A stretch of DNA of 64,000 bases from Amycolatopsis acidiphila (lineage in GTDB: Bacteria; Actinomycetota; Actinomycetes; Mycobacteriales; Pseudonocardiaceae): NCBI RefSeq assembly GCF_021391495.1, contig NZ_CP090063.1, forward strand, positions 5,828,001-5,892,000, in the 5' to 3' direction. Numbering within the stretch: the first letter of the stretch is position 1; the number at the start of each line of letters is the position of its first letter. This document shows positions 16,458-24,041 of the stretch, piece by piece. The notes beneath the pieces were generated by a model, which was given only the letters and a program-made list of their open reading frames with translations, did no database searches and was not told where the DNA came from. Position numbers and translations under genes: made by a program.

Positions 16458-16547
16458 CTCGCATCCTCCTCTGCGGATGCGGATGACGGTGCTCCTGCGA
16501 AAAATCCGCCCATACCACCAAAAGGGCGACAACCGCGAAGTGGTGAC

Positions 16548-17687
16548 CTAAGTCCCCGACGGCAGCTGGACGGTCACCGACAACCCGCCGCCCACCACGG
16601 GTTCCGCCCACACCGAACCGCCGTGCGCCTCGACGGCGGCGCGCACGATGGAAAGTCCGAGTCCCACACCGGATCGCGCCGTGCGCGCGACGCCGGCCCG
16701 CCGGAAAGGTTCGAACAACTCCGCCACCGTGGCCGGATCCACCAGCCCGCCGGAGGAGCGCACCCGCAGGGTGGACCAGCGCTCGCCCTGCTGCGTCACC
16801 ACCTCGATCCAGCCGCCCTCCACGTTGTGCCGCACCGCGTTCTCCAGCAGGTTGCCCGCGATCCGTTCCAGCAGCGCCGGGTCGCCGTGCACCCGGGCGT
16901 GCTCGGTGGAGAACTTGGCCTGGATGTCGCGCTGGTCCGCCTCGCCGCGCACGGCACGCCACGCGCTCGACACGAGGGTCGCCAGGTCGGTGGACTCGTT
17001 GAGCACCAGGCCGGTGCCGTCGGTACGGGCGAGCAGCAGCAGCGAGTTCACCAGCTGCCCGGCCCGCTCGGTCGCGTCCCGCACGACGTTCGCCATGCGG
17101 CGCAGCTCCACCGCGTCGGCGTCCGGATCGGACAGGGTGACGTCCAGTTCCGTGCGGATGACGGACAGTGGCGTTCGCAGCTCATGGCTCGCGTTGGCGA
17201 CGAAGTGCCGTTGCGCCTCGAACGCGGCCTGCAGCCGGTCGAGCATCGCGTCGAACGTGTGCGCCAGCTCGGCCAGCTCGCCTTTCGAGTCGACCTCGCC
17301 GATGCGCTGGCCGAACGACTCGACCGACAGCCGCCGGGCGGTGCCGGTGATCTCGCGCAACGGCCGCAGCACGCGGGAGGTGAACGTCCACGCGAGGATC
17401 GCCGTCGCCGCGACGACGCAGAAGAACGCGATCGAGCCGAACAGCAGCACCTTGTCCCGGGCGTGGTCGCGCATGTGCGCGGCCAGCGCGGAGGCGTCGA
17501 CGTCGATCCCGTCCACGCGCACCGTCGTGCCCGGCGGCAGCTGGGGCACCGCCGACACCGCGTCGCCGACCAGGGTCCAGGCGAGCCAGAGCAGCACGAG
17601 GCTCACCCCGGCGGCCAGTCCGGTCGCGAGCAGGGTGATGCGAGCCCGCAGGCTGTTCACCGGCGGGAGGCCGGCGCGAAGGCTCAC
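16548..17687 (-). CDS. sensor histidine kinase
   Basis: 379 residues. Two membrane helices (about residues 13-35 and 84-107) flank a short extracytoplasmic sensor of about 48 residues; then HAMP, a dimerisation/phosphoacceptor helix 'FVANASHELRTPLSVIRTEL' with the H-box histidine, an N-box 'GNLLENAVRHN' and a G-box 'GVGLGLSIVRAA'. It phosphorylates the regulator encoded just upstream; the start GTG 17687 overlaps that gene's stop as GTGA. The pair sits at the tail of the sigma/anti-sigma operon, so extracytoplasmic stress signals probably reach both systems. Confidence 0.93.
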   Translation of the reverse strand: MSLRAGLPPVNSLRARITLLATGLAAGVSLVLLWLAWTLVGDAVSAVPQLPPGTTVRVDGIDVDASALAAHMRDHARDKVLLFGSIAFFCVVAATAILAWTFTSRVLRPLREITGTARRLSVESFGQRIGEVDSKGELAELAHTFDAMLDRLQAAFEAQRHFVANASHELRTPLSVIRTELDVTLSDPDADAVELRRMANVVRDATERAGQLVNSLLLLARTDGTGLVLNESTDLATLVSSAWRAVRGEADQRDIQAKFSTEHARVHGDPALLERIAGNLLENAVRHNVEGGWIEVVTQQGERWSTLRVRSSGGLVDPATVAELFEPFRRAGVARTARSGVGLGLSIVRAAVEAHGGSVWAEPVVGGGLSVTVQLPSGT

Positions 17688-18370
17688 CCCTTCGTCGAAC
17701 CGGCGTCCGGCACCCGGTATCCCGATCCCACCACGGTCTCGATGATGCCAGGCTCGCCCAGCTTCTTGCGCAGGGTCATCACCGTCACGCGCACCGTGGT
17801 GGTGAACGGGTCGGCGTTCTCGTCCCACACCCGCTCCAGCAGCTCCTCGCTGCTCACCACGGCGCCCTTCGCCGCCATCAGCACCTCGAGCACGCCGAAC
17901 TCCTTGCGGGTCAGCTCGACGGGCCCCTCGCTGCGGCGCACCATCCGCCGGGCCGGGTCGAGCTCGACGTCGCCCGCGGTGAGCAGCGGCGGCGCGGCGG
18001 GGGTGGCCCGGCGGCCGAGCGCCCGCACGCGGGCGACCAGTTCGGGGAAGGCGAAGGGCTTGGCCAGGTAGTCGTCGGCACCGAGGGAGAGCCCCTCGAC
18101 GCGGTCGGACACCGTGCCGCTGGCGGTGAGCATCAGGACCCGGGTCAGCTCGCCGGACGCGACGATCTCCTTGCACAGCTCGTCACCGGACATCCCGGGC
18201 AGGTCGCGGTCGAGCAGCACCACGTCGTAGCGGGTGATGCTCGCCTTCTCGTGCCCGTCGTCACCGTTGAGCGCGACGTCGACCGCCATGCCCTCGCGAC
18301 GCAGCCCGCGGGCGATCGCGTCCGCGAGTGGTTCTTCGTCCTCGACTACCAGAATCCGCACGTCAACCAC
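17684..18370 (-). CDS. OmpR/PhoB-family response regulator
   Basis: 228 residues. Receiver domain with 'VRILVVEDEEPLADAIARGL', phosphoacceptor aspartate in 'DVVLLDRDLPGMSGDE', lysine in 'DDYLAKPFAFPEL'; C-terminal winged helix with 'LTRKEFGVLEVLMAAKG' and 'TVRVTVMTLRKKLG'. A second GTG at 18361 would remove three residues. The gene starts only 38 bp after the anti-sigma gene and shares its direction, so lipoprotein-sigma-anti-sigma-regulator-kinase may be one transcript. Confidence 0.93.
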   Translation of the reverse strand: MVDVRILVVEDEEPLADAIARGLRREGMAVDVALNGDDGHEKASITRYDVVLLDRDLPGMSGDELCKEIVASGELTRVLMLTASGTVSDRVEGLSLGADDYLAKPFAFPELVARVRALGRRATPAAPPLLTAGDVELDPARRMVRRSEGPVELTRKEFGVLEVLMAAKGAVVSSEELLERVWDENADPFTTTVRVTVMTLRKKLGEPGIIETVVGSGYRVPDAGSTKG

Positions 18371-18408
18371 CGTGCCACAGATTCCTGAGAAGTGTCTGTG
18401 TCCGCTGC

Positions 18409-19086
18409 TCAGAGAGTGACGGACACATACTTCTGCCCCGAGAAGTTCTCCACCTCGACGCTCGCGACATCGCCCGGGGCGACCAGCGCCGCGCCGTCGA
18501 GCTCGGTCCCGTCGCGCGCGCCCGCCGCCGAGACCAGCCAGCTGCCCGCCTCTTCCCTGGTGCCGTCGCGGGCCACCACGTACAGGCGGCACTTCTGCCC
18601 CTTCGGGATGCCGGCCACGGACGCGTTGACCCGCACCCAGCCTGCCGCCGGCCGCACCGAGACGGTCATCTTCGCGCCGGTCGCCGTGTCGCTCGCCGTC
18701 GCCGTCCTGCTGTCCGGCTCGGCCTGCGAAACCCCGGCCGGGGCGATCGTCCTGCCGAGCGCGACGCCACCGCCCGCGAACGCGACGGCGACCACCACGG
18801 CCGCGGTCGCGGCCATCGTCCGGCGCCGCCGGACCTGCAGGCCGGTCTCCCGCCGGATCTGCCGCAGGGTCCGCTGCAGCAGCAGGTCCCCGCCATCGGG
18901 TGGGCCGTCCAGGACCGCCTCGGGCGGCAGCCCGTCCAGCGCGGCGCGCGCCATCCGCAACTCCGCCAGTTCCGCCTGGCAGCGCCGGCACGAAGCCAGG
19001 TGCTGCTCCATCGCACGTATCTCCTGCCGGTCCAGTGCTCCGAGCACATAGGCGCCCAGTGAGCGGGAATCGTGCTCAAGACTCAT
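18409..19086 (-). CDS. zinc-type anti-sigma factor (RslA-like)
   Basis: 225 residues. N-terminal ZAS domain with H29, C33, C36 ('MEQHLASCRRCQAEL'), a membrane helix around residues 93-112 and a Thr/Ala-rich linker to an extracytoplasmic 'anti-sigma-K/RskA C-terminal' type domain. It should bind and silence the sigma factor encoded immediately upstream, releasing it when the zinc site is oxidised or the protein is cut. ATG overlaps the sigma stop as ATGA, typical for a co-translated regulator pair. Confidence 0.9.
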   Translation of the reverse strand: MSLEHDSRSLGAYVLGALDRQEIRAMEQHLASCRRCQAELAELRMARAALDGLPPEAVLDGPPDGGDLLLQRTLRQIRRETGLQVRRRRTMAATAAVVVAVAFAGGGVALGRTIAPAGVSQAEPDSRTATASDTATGAKMTVSVRPAAGWVRVNASVAGIPKGQKCRLYVVARDGTREEAGSWLVSAAGARDGTELDGAALVAPGDVASVEVENFSGQKYVSVTL

Positions 19087-19637
19087 CCGGCCACCTCCGG
19101 TATCGCGACCTGCCGGCTTCCGCCGAACGTCTGCCGCATCGCCCTGAGCGCGTAGTACGACCTCGATTTGACCGTTCCCGGCGGCACGCCGAGGTGCTCC
19201 GCCGCTTCGGCGACGCTGCGGCCGCGGAAGTAGATCTCGGTCAGCACGTCCCGATGCTCCGGGGACAGCCGCTCCAGAGCGTCGAGCACGACCATGGAGT
19301 TCACGACCGAGTCGGCATGGTCGTCCTGCACGGCGGTGGTGGCCGGGCTCTCGGCCACCTCGGCCGGGCGGGCCGCCTTCGCGCGGTACCGGTCGGTGAC
19401 GATGTTGCGGGTCACCGTCAGCAGCCAGCCGCGCACCGAACCCTTGCCGTTGACGAGCGAGTCCGGATGCCGCCACGCCCGCACCAGGGTCTCCTGCACG
19501 ACGTCCTCGGCGGCGGCCCGGTCGTTCGTCAGCCGCGTCGCGTAGGCGAGCAGCGCCCGCCCGTGCTCCTCGTAGAGCGCTCGGATCAGTGCCTCGTCGG
19601 CAACCGCCGCTCGTTTGCGGGCCCACAGAGCCGGCAT
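19083..19637 (-). CDS. ECF sigma factor, SigL-like
   Basis: 184 residues. Region 2 with 'DEALIRALYEEHGRALLAYA' and 'AAAEDVVQETLVRAWRHPD' and 'SVRGWLLTVTRNIVTDRYRA'; region 4 with 'LERLSPEHRDVLTEIYFRG' and 'GVPPGTVKSRSYYALRAMRQ'. Sequence style and partner resemble M. tuberculosis SigL/RslA. It lies 19 nt after a YxFxxD lipoprotein gene on the same strand. A promoter of the form known for SigL precedes that lipoprotein gene, so the operon is probably autoregulated. Gene name withheld because orthology is inferred by eye only. Confidence 0.9.
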   Translation of the reverse strand: MPALWARKRAAVADEALIRALYEEHGRALLAYATRLTNDRAAAEDVVQETLVRAWRHPDSLVNGKGSVRGWLLTVTRNIVTDRYRAKAARPAEVAESPATTAVQDDHADSVVNSMVVLDALERLSPEHRDVLTEIYFRGRSVAEAAEHLGVPPGTVKSRSYYALRAMRQTFGGSRQVAIPEVAG

Positions 19638-19656
19638 CCGGTCACTCCTTGGTCTC

Positions 19657-20604
19657 TCAGTAGCCGCCCGAGTCGGCCGCGGTGCTCGGCGCGGCGCTCG
19701 AGGGCGAGCTGGTGGTGGTGTTGAGGGGTTTCTTGCCGTCGGCGACCTTGCAGCCGTTGGCCTCGAACTCGAACCAGGTGCCGCCCACGGCGTGGCCGTT
19801 GGCCTGCCCGGGCGCGGTGTCCTTCGCGTAGCGGTACGCCGGCCAGCCGCCGATGGTGACCTGCTCGGTGCCGTCTGCGCGCTTGAGGGTGCCGATCAGT
19901 TTCGGATCCACGCCGTTGATCTGCACTTCCCCGCCGCCCTGCTCGAGCAGCGGCGGCCAGGTGGTCGCGCACTGGCCCGCGCAGGTCGACTTCGACGGCT
20001 TCTTGCTGTCCTTGGTGAACAGGTAGAGCGTCATCCCGTTCTGGTCGGTCAGCACCGTGTCCAGGCCGGGGATGTTCGTCGTGTTGATCGCGGTCGGCTG
20101 CTGCGCCGAGACGGCCTTGCGCCCGGCCGGGGTGATGGCGCTCCAGGTGCCGCCGACGTCCTGGCCCTTGGCCTCGCCCGCCGCGGTGTCCTTGGCGTAG
20201 AGGTAGACCGGCCAGCCGTTGACGGTGACCTGCCTGCTGCCGTCGGTCCGGGTGACCGTGCCGACGAGCTTGGCGTCCACGCCCTGCACGTCGATCGAGC
20301 CGCTCGCCATCAGCGGCGGCCACGCCGTGGCGCAGGCACCGTCGCATGTGGACTTCGGCGGGTTGGTGGTGTCCTTCGCGAAGAGGTACAGCGTGCGCCC
20401 GTCGGCGTCGGTGAGCACCGGGCCCAGTCCTTCGACGTCCATCGCGACCAGCTTCACCGCGGGCTGGCTCACGGCCTGCCGCTGCACGGCGACCGGAGCC
20501 GGGACGGCACCGGTGGTGGTGCCGCTGCCGGCGGTGCTGCTGCAGGCACCGAGCAGGCCGAGGCCGAGCACGGCCGTGACCGAGAGGACGTGGCGCGCGG
20601 GCAT
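19657..20604 (-). CDS. lipoprotein with tandem Yx(F/Y)xxD domains (COG4315 type)
   Basis: 315 residues. Signal peptide with lipobox 'LGLLGAC' (Cys 21), so anchored to the outer face of the membrane. Two similar domains (about 50-150 and 170-285), each beginning 'LYLFxKD', containing two cysteines ('STCDGACATAWPP', 'STCAGQCATTWPP') and a second 'VYLYAKD' or 'YRYAKD' motif. The family is uncharacterised; members often sit beside ECF sigma factors. The C-terminus is Ser/Thr/Pro/Ala-rich. The cysteine pairs and setting suggest redox or metal chemistry outside the cell, but this is inference. First gene of the operon with the sigma/anti-sigma pair. Confidence 0.9.
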   Translation of the reverse strand: MPARHVLSVTAVLGLGLLGACSSTAGSGTTTGAVPAPVAVQRQAVSQPAVKLVAMDVEGLGPVLTDADGRTLYLFAKDTTNPPKSTCDGACATAWPPLMASGSIDVQGVDAKLVGTVTRTDGSRQVTVNGWPVYLYAKDTAAGEAKGQDVGGTWSAITPAGRKAVSAQQPTAINTTNIPGLDTVLTDQNGMTLYLFTKDSKKPSKSTCAGQCATTWPPLLEQGGGEVQINGVDPKLIGTLKRADGTEQVTIGGWPAYRYAKDTAPGQANGHAVGGTWFEFEANGCKVADGKKPLNTTTSSPSSAAPSTAADSGGY

Positions 20605-20662
20605 GGGGGTTCTCCTTCGCTGGCTGGGGAGGTCGCGCGTGGCCGCGGCGACCGACACCCAG

Positions 20663-20690
20663 CACACGAGTGGTGGCGCGGCCCGGTTCA
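20663..20690 (-). promoter_or_regulatory. SigL-type ECF promoter of the lipoprotein-sigma-anti-sigma operon
   Basis: On the minus strand TGAACC (20690-20685), 16 nt, CGTGTG (20668-20663), 59 bp before ATG 20604. It matches the M. tuberculosis SigL consensus as I recall it (TGAACC-N16-18-CGT). Confidence 0.65.
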
Positions 20691-20726
20691 GCCGTTCTGC
20701 CGGCTTTTCCGGGCCGCGCCGGGCCG

Positions 20727-22337
20727 TCACTCGTTGCAGGTACGGCCGAAGTTGACGCAGGTGACCAGGCGCCACATGATCCGCTGCGACATCACGTTCG
20801 CGAAGTCGTCGTGGTCGGACAGCGGGTTGTGGTGCTCCTCGGGGAAGGAGTCCACTTTGTACTGTCCGGCGACCTGGATCGCGTGCGGGATGTCGTAGGT
20901 CAGCGTGACCCGCAGCTGCGGCACGGCGACGAAGCCACGTCCGCAGCGGCCGTTCGCGTCGGGGAACACGATGTGCGTGCGGTGGTTGGCGCTGTCGATG
21001 TTCTTGCCGTCCCAGCAGCTGGGGAAGTCGTGGATCCGCTCGACCTTGCTGCCCTCGGGGCAGATCGGGTACTTGTCGATGAGCCGGTTCTCGAACCCGG
21101 TGCAGGTCCACGCGGCACGGGCGTTCGTGGGCCCGTTCGCGCCCTCCTTCGCGTCCCCGGAGAGCACGCGCAGGAACTGCGGCATCGCGCGGACCGGGGT
21201 CACCGGGCTGCCGCGGAAGGTGAGCGCGACGGTGGCCGGACGCTGGATCTCGCCGTCGTTGCCCGCGACCTCGTTGTTGTCGTTCACGCCCGGCAGCTCG
21301 CTCGCACTGGTCGTGGTGGCCGCCGCGCTCGACGACGACGCCGGAGCGCTCGACGACGCCGAGGTGCTCGAAGACGAGGCCGGCGCACTCGACGACCCCG
21401 GCGCGGTCGTCGTCGTGGCGGGCGGCTTGTTGCCCTTGCCGCCGTGACCGCGCTTCTGCCGGGACTGCGCCGCGGCCTGGGTGTCGGGGCCGTCGCTGTT
21501 CTGGTCACCGTTGTCGATCCCGGCGCTGGTGGCGTCCTTCACGCCGCAGGCAGCCAGGTCCTGGGTCTGGTCGAGCTTCCCGCCGGTGGCCTGGGCGATC
21601 TTGTCGATACTCGCCTTCCGCTTGTCCCGCAGCGGGTTCAGCACCGTCACGGGGTCGCCGCCCTGGGCGTCGGCCCCCGCCATCTGCGCGTTGGCGTCCG
21701 CGGCCTGCTGGTCGAGGTTGCCCAGCTCGGTGTCGACCGTGTCCATGGCCTGGTCCGGCACCTCTTCGAGCCGGCTCGCCACGTCCGGGCAGTCCACCCG
21801 CGGCGTCACGGCGTCCTGGACCGCGGCGTCGCGCTCGGCGTTGACGTCGGCCTGCTCGGGAGACTCCGGCGCGTTGCTCTCCTCCTCGTCCCCGGTGTCG
21901 ATGCGCACGACGGGCCAGAAGTAGGCCGACTTGTCGCCGTTCTTGCAGGTCGTCCCCCCGGCGAGCAGGCTCTTGTTGTTCGAGTCGGCGTTGGTCGTCA
22001 GGTTGCCGACGTAGTCGTGCAGGTGCTGGGCGCCGTTGCGGACGCCGGGCTGCGCGATGAAGTTGTCGGGGTTGAAGTGACCGTTCTCGTTCTTGCCGCA
22101 GTTCACCGTGAAGGTCCCCTTCGACGCGAGGCGCTCCGTCTGCGGGGTCTTCACGTTGGGGGCCACCGTGGTGATGTCGACGAAGAAGGACTTGTCGACG
22201 GGGTCGGCGCTGGCGGTGCCGGGGTCTCCGGCGGTCGTCGCGACGACCACGCCACTCGCGGCGAGCGCGAGTCCGACGAGTCCGGTCGCGATCTTCGTCC
22301 GGCGGGTGACGCGATGTCGGCCGTCTGTGCGGGCCAT
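20727..22337 (-). CDS. secreted DUF1996 protein split by a long low-complexity insert
   Basis: 536 residues. Signal peptide (about 1-44, ending 'GTASA'). The DUF1996 hallmarks appear in two separated blocks: 'GAQHLHDYVGN' and 'TCKNGDKSAYFWPVVRI' near residues 95-145, and 'IHDFPSCWDGKNIDSANHRT' and 'TLTYDIPHAIQVAGQ' near 430-500. Between them are about 270 residues, acidic and Gln/Asp-rich, then a Ser/Ala/Thr tract (about 312-352). In most DUF1996 proteins these blocks are closer. DUF1996 is known from fungi and actinobacteria, sometimes with carbohydrate-binding modules; function unknown. Its own SigL-type promoter lies upstream, so it is probably part of the regulon. Confidence 0.88.
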   Translation of the reverse strand: MARTDGRHRVTRRTKIATGLVGLALAASGVVVATTAGDPGTASADPVDKSFFVDITTVAPNVKTPQTERLASKGTFTVNCGKNENGHFNPDNFIAQPGVRNGAQHLHDYVGNLTTNADSNNKSLLAGGTTCKNGDKSAYFWPVVRIDTGDEEESNAPESPEQADVNAERDAAVQDAVTPRVDCPDVASRLEEVPDQAMDTVDTELGNLDQQAADANAQMAGADAQGGDPVTVLNPLRDKRKASIDKIAQATGGKLDQTQDLAACGVKDATSAGIDNGDQNSDGPDTQAAAQSRQKRGHGGKGNKPPATTTTAPGSSSAPASSSSTSASSSAPASSSSAAATTTSASELPGVNDNNEVAGNDGEIQRPATVALTFRGSPVTPVRAMPQFLRVLSGDAKEGANGPTNARAAWTCTGFENRLIDKYPICPEGSKVERIHDFPSCWDGKNIDSANHRTHIVFPDANGRCGRGFVAVPQLRVTLTYDIPHAIQVAGQYKVDSFPEEHHNPLSDHDDFANVMSQRIMWRLVTCVNFGRTCNE

Positions 22338-22451
22338 GGACTACTCACCTCGTTCGGGTTCCGCCCAGGGGCGCCCGAAGGAGGGCAGCACCGAGGGCAA
22401 CAGCTGGAAATGATTGGTGACGGAGAAGGCCCCCGAGGCCCGTCAACCAGA

Positions 22452-22480
22452 GATACGGACGGAACCCCTCAAGTAGTTCA
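22452..22480 (-). promoter_or_regulatory. SigL-type ECF promoter of the DUF1996 gene
   Basis: On the minus strand TGAACT (22480-22475), 17 nt, CGTATC (22457-22452), 115 bp before ATG 22337. Same -10 core (CGTATC) as the promoter at 23864-23891. Confidence 0.55.
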
Positions 22481-22520
22481 AAATGCGACCTGGCTGTTAT
22501 TCGGTCGTTATAAAGCCAGT

Positions 22521-23246
22521 TCAGCGAGGGATGGTCGCGAGCAGCTCGCCGTCCGGGGTCCGGATCTCGAAGCGGGCGATCTCGGCCGGGGCGAGCGCGG
22601 TGCCGCCGGAGATGCGCAGCGGCTCGAGCGCGACGGCGGCGCCGGGCTCGAGCGCGGGCACCGTCCAGTTGCTGACGGTCTGCTCCGGCCCGGCCCACGG
22701 CACGGCGACCAGCCGGCAGGTCTGCGGCCCGCTGACGCCGCTGAGCACGAGGTCGACGTTCGACCCCCACGTTGTCGGCTGGACGATCACCTGGGCCTGC
22801 AGCGACTTCCCGGCCTCACCGCCGGCGAACATGCTCGCCGTGCCCGGCACGCGCGTGGGCACCGGCGCGGGCGTGCTCGCCGCGACCGGCGCGGGCGCCT
22901 CGGTGGCCTGGTACGGGCCGGACGGCAGCAGTGCGAGGGTGATGAGCGGGCCGGCGATGATCAGCAGCACGGCCGCGACGGTGGCGACCCGGGCCAGGAT
23001 GCGGCGGCGGCGGCGCAGCCGCGCCAGCTCGTCGAACATCCCGCCCAGCGCACGCGGCTGCGGGATCGGCGGCTCGGGCCAGTACTTGCGGACCTCGGCG
23101 AGGATCTCCGGCAGGTCGTAGAACTCGAGCAGGTCGAGCTGGCAGTGCGGGCAGTCGAGCAGGTGGGCCTCGAAGACGGCGGTGTCGGACTCGTCGAGAA
23201 CGCCGAGGACGTAGGCGGCGATGTCGGTGTGCGCTACCCCTCCCAC
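22521..23246 (-). CDS. zinc-type anti-sigma factor
   Basis: 241 residues. ZAS motif H28, C32, C35 in 'FEAHLLDCPHCQLDLLEFYD', basic cluster 'RLRRRRRILARVATV', one membrane helix (about 85-107) and an extracytoplasmic beta-rich domain. The N-terminus 'IAAYVLGVLDESDTAVFEAH' is typical. Start GTG 23246, 6 nt after the sigma stop. It lies upstream of the DUF1996 gene but that gene has its own promoter 41 bp further on. Confidence 0.88.
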   Translation of the reverse strand: MGGVAHTDIAAYVLGVLDESDTAVFEAHLLDCPHCQLDLLEFYDLPEILAEVRKYWPEPPIPQPRALGGMFDELARLRRRRRILARVATVAAVLLIIAGPLITLALLPSGPYQATEAPAPVAASTPAPVPTRVPGTASMFAGGEAGKSLQAQVIVQPTTWGSNVDLVLSGVSGPQTCRLVAVPWAGPEQTVSNWTVPALEPGAAVALEPLRISGGTALAPAEIARFEIRTPDGELLATIPR

Positions 23247-23252
23247 CTCACG

Positions 23253-23810
23253 TCACCCCCGATCTCGTAAGGCCCGCCGTAGCGCGCGTACCGCGTGGTA
23301 GATCCGGGACTTGACCGTACCGGGGGGAATACCGAGGGCGACCGCGACCTCGTTCACGGTTCGATCACGGATGTAGGTCTGCAGCACGGCTTCCCGCTGT
23401 TCCGGGGACAGGTTGCCCAGCGCCTCGTAGACCACCATGGCGGCCAGGGTGCGGTCGGACTCGTCGGGCACGCCGACGGAGTCGGGCTCGGCCTCCTCGA
23501 CCTCCTGCGGCCGGGCCTGCCGGCTGCGCCAGCCGTCGATGACGATGCGCCGCGCCACCGTGTAGAGCCACGCGCGCAGCATCTCCGGCTCGCGGTCGAG
23601 CTTGTCGGCGTTGCGCCACGCGCGGATCAGCGTCTCCTGCACGACGTCCTCGGCCCATTGCCGGTCGCCCGCGGTGAGCGTCAGCACGAACGCGAGCAAG
23701 GGCCGCCCGAACTCCTGGTAGAGCGCGGCGGCCAGGTCGTCATGGCCGGTGTCGGCCTCCGGCTCGACAACGGCTCGCAATGATCGGCTGTGGCGTCCCA
23801 CGGGCGACAT
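23253..23810 (-). CDS. ECF sigma factor paired with the adjacent anti-sigma factor
   Basis: 185 residues from ATG 23810. Region 2 'LAAALYQEFGRPLLAFVLTL' and 'WAEDVVQETLIRAWRNADKL', then 'MLRAWLYTVARRIVIDGWRS'; region 4 'LGNLSPEQREAVLQTYIRDR' and 'GIPPGTVKSRIYHAVRALRR'. It is clearly a paralogue of the sigma factor at 19083-19637. A longer frame to 23909 exists but would cross AT-rich control DNA. It is divergent from the redox operon. I find no TGAAC-type promoter reading toward this gene, so it may not be self-activating. Confidence 0.9.
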   Translation of the reverse strand: MSPVGRHSRSLRAVVEPEADTGHDDLAAALYQEFGRPLLAFVLTLTAGDRQWAEDVVQETLIRAWRNADKLDREPEMLRAWLYTVARRIVIDGWRSRQARPQEVEEAEPDSVGVPDESDRTLAAMVVYEALGNLSPEQREAVLQTYIRDRTVNEVAVALGIPPGTVKSRIYHAVRALRRALRDRG

Positions 23811-23863
23811 CTTTACGGTGAACCGGGCAGTAGTCCAGTACCAAAAAATTACTTCACATTGTT

Positions 23864-23891
23864 TGAACCGTATCCGGACCGTTGCCGTATC
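23864..23891 (+). promoter_or_regulatory. SigL-type ECF promoter of the redox operon
   Basis: TGAACC (23864-23869), 16 nt, CGTATC (23886-23891). Reads toward the lipoprotein-DUF4142-cytochrome-ferredoxin-reductase operon; transcript start expected near 23898, giving a leader of about 145 nt. Confidence 0.65.
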
Positions 23892-23936
23892 CCCCGGCGA
23901 AGGCCCCAACGGCGCTGACCCCCCGACAGCGCTTTC

Positions 23937-23970
23937 ACTCCACTATGGACAGATTTGTCCACAGTGGAGT
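23937..23970. promoter_or_regulatory. 15-bp inverted repeat in the redox-operon leader, DnaA-box-like arms
   Basis: ACTCCACTATGGACA (23937-23951) and TGTCCACAGTGGAGT (23956-23970), one mismatch, 4-nt loop GATT. It can be an RNA hairpin in the leader or a DNA operator. The right half contains TTGTCCACA (23955-23963), the actinobacterial DnaA-box consensus, and the left half a close variant in the opposite sense. Confidence 0.6.
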
Positions 23971-24041
23971 CACTGTGCTCGCACGCAGGTCTTTTGCGGG
24001 TGCGCACACGCCCTGGCCCCCGACAGGGAAGGAAACAACTT

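Noticed and set aside
14808..18071. Very long plus-strand open frame (over 1000 codons) opposite peroxidase, kinase and regulator genes
   Set aside because: It is antisense to three genes with complete family motifs, is rich in Arg, His and Gln with no domain, and is the usual shadow of high-GC coding DNA.
20670..23270. Long plus-strand frame opposite the DUF1996 and anti-sigma genes
   Set aside because: No family motif, and the opposite strand carries signal peptide, DUF1996 and ZAS motifs.
23811..23909. N-terminal extension of the second ECF sigma factor
   Set aside because: The extra 33 codons cross AT-rich DNA overlapping the divergent promoter and have no sigma-factor features; ATG 23810 gives the normal length.
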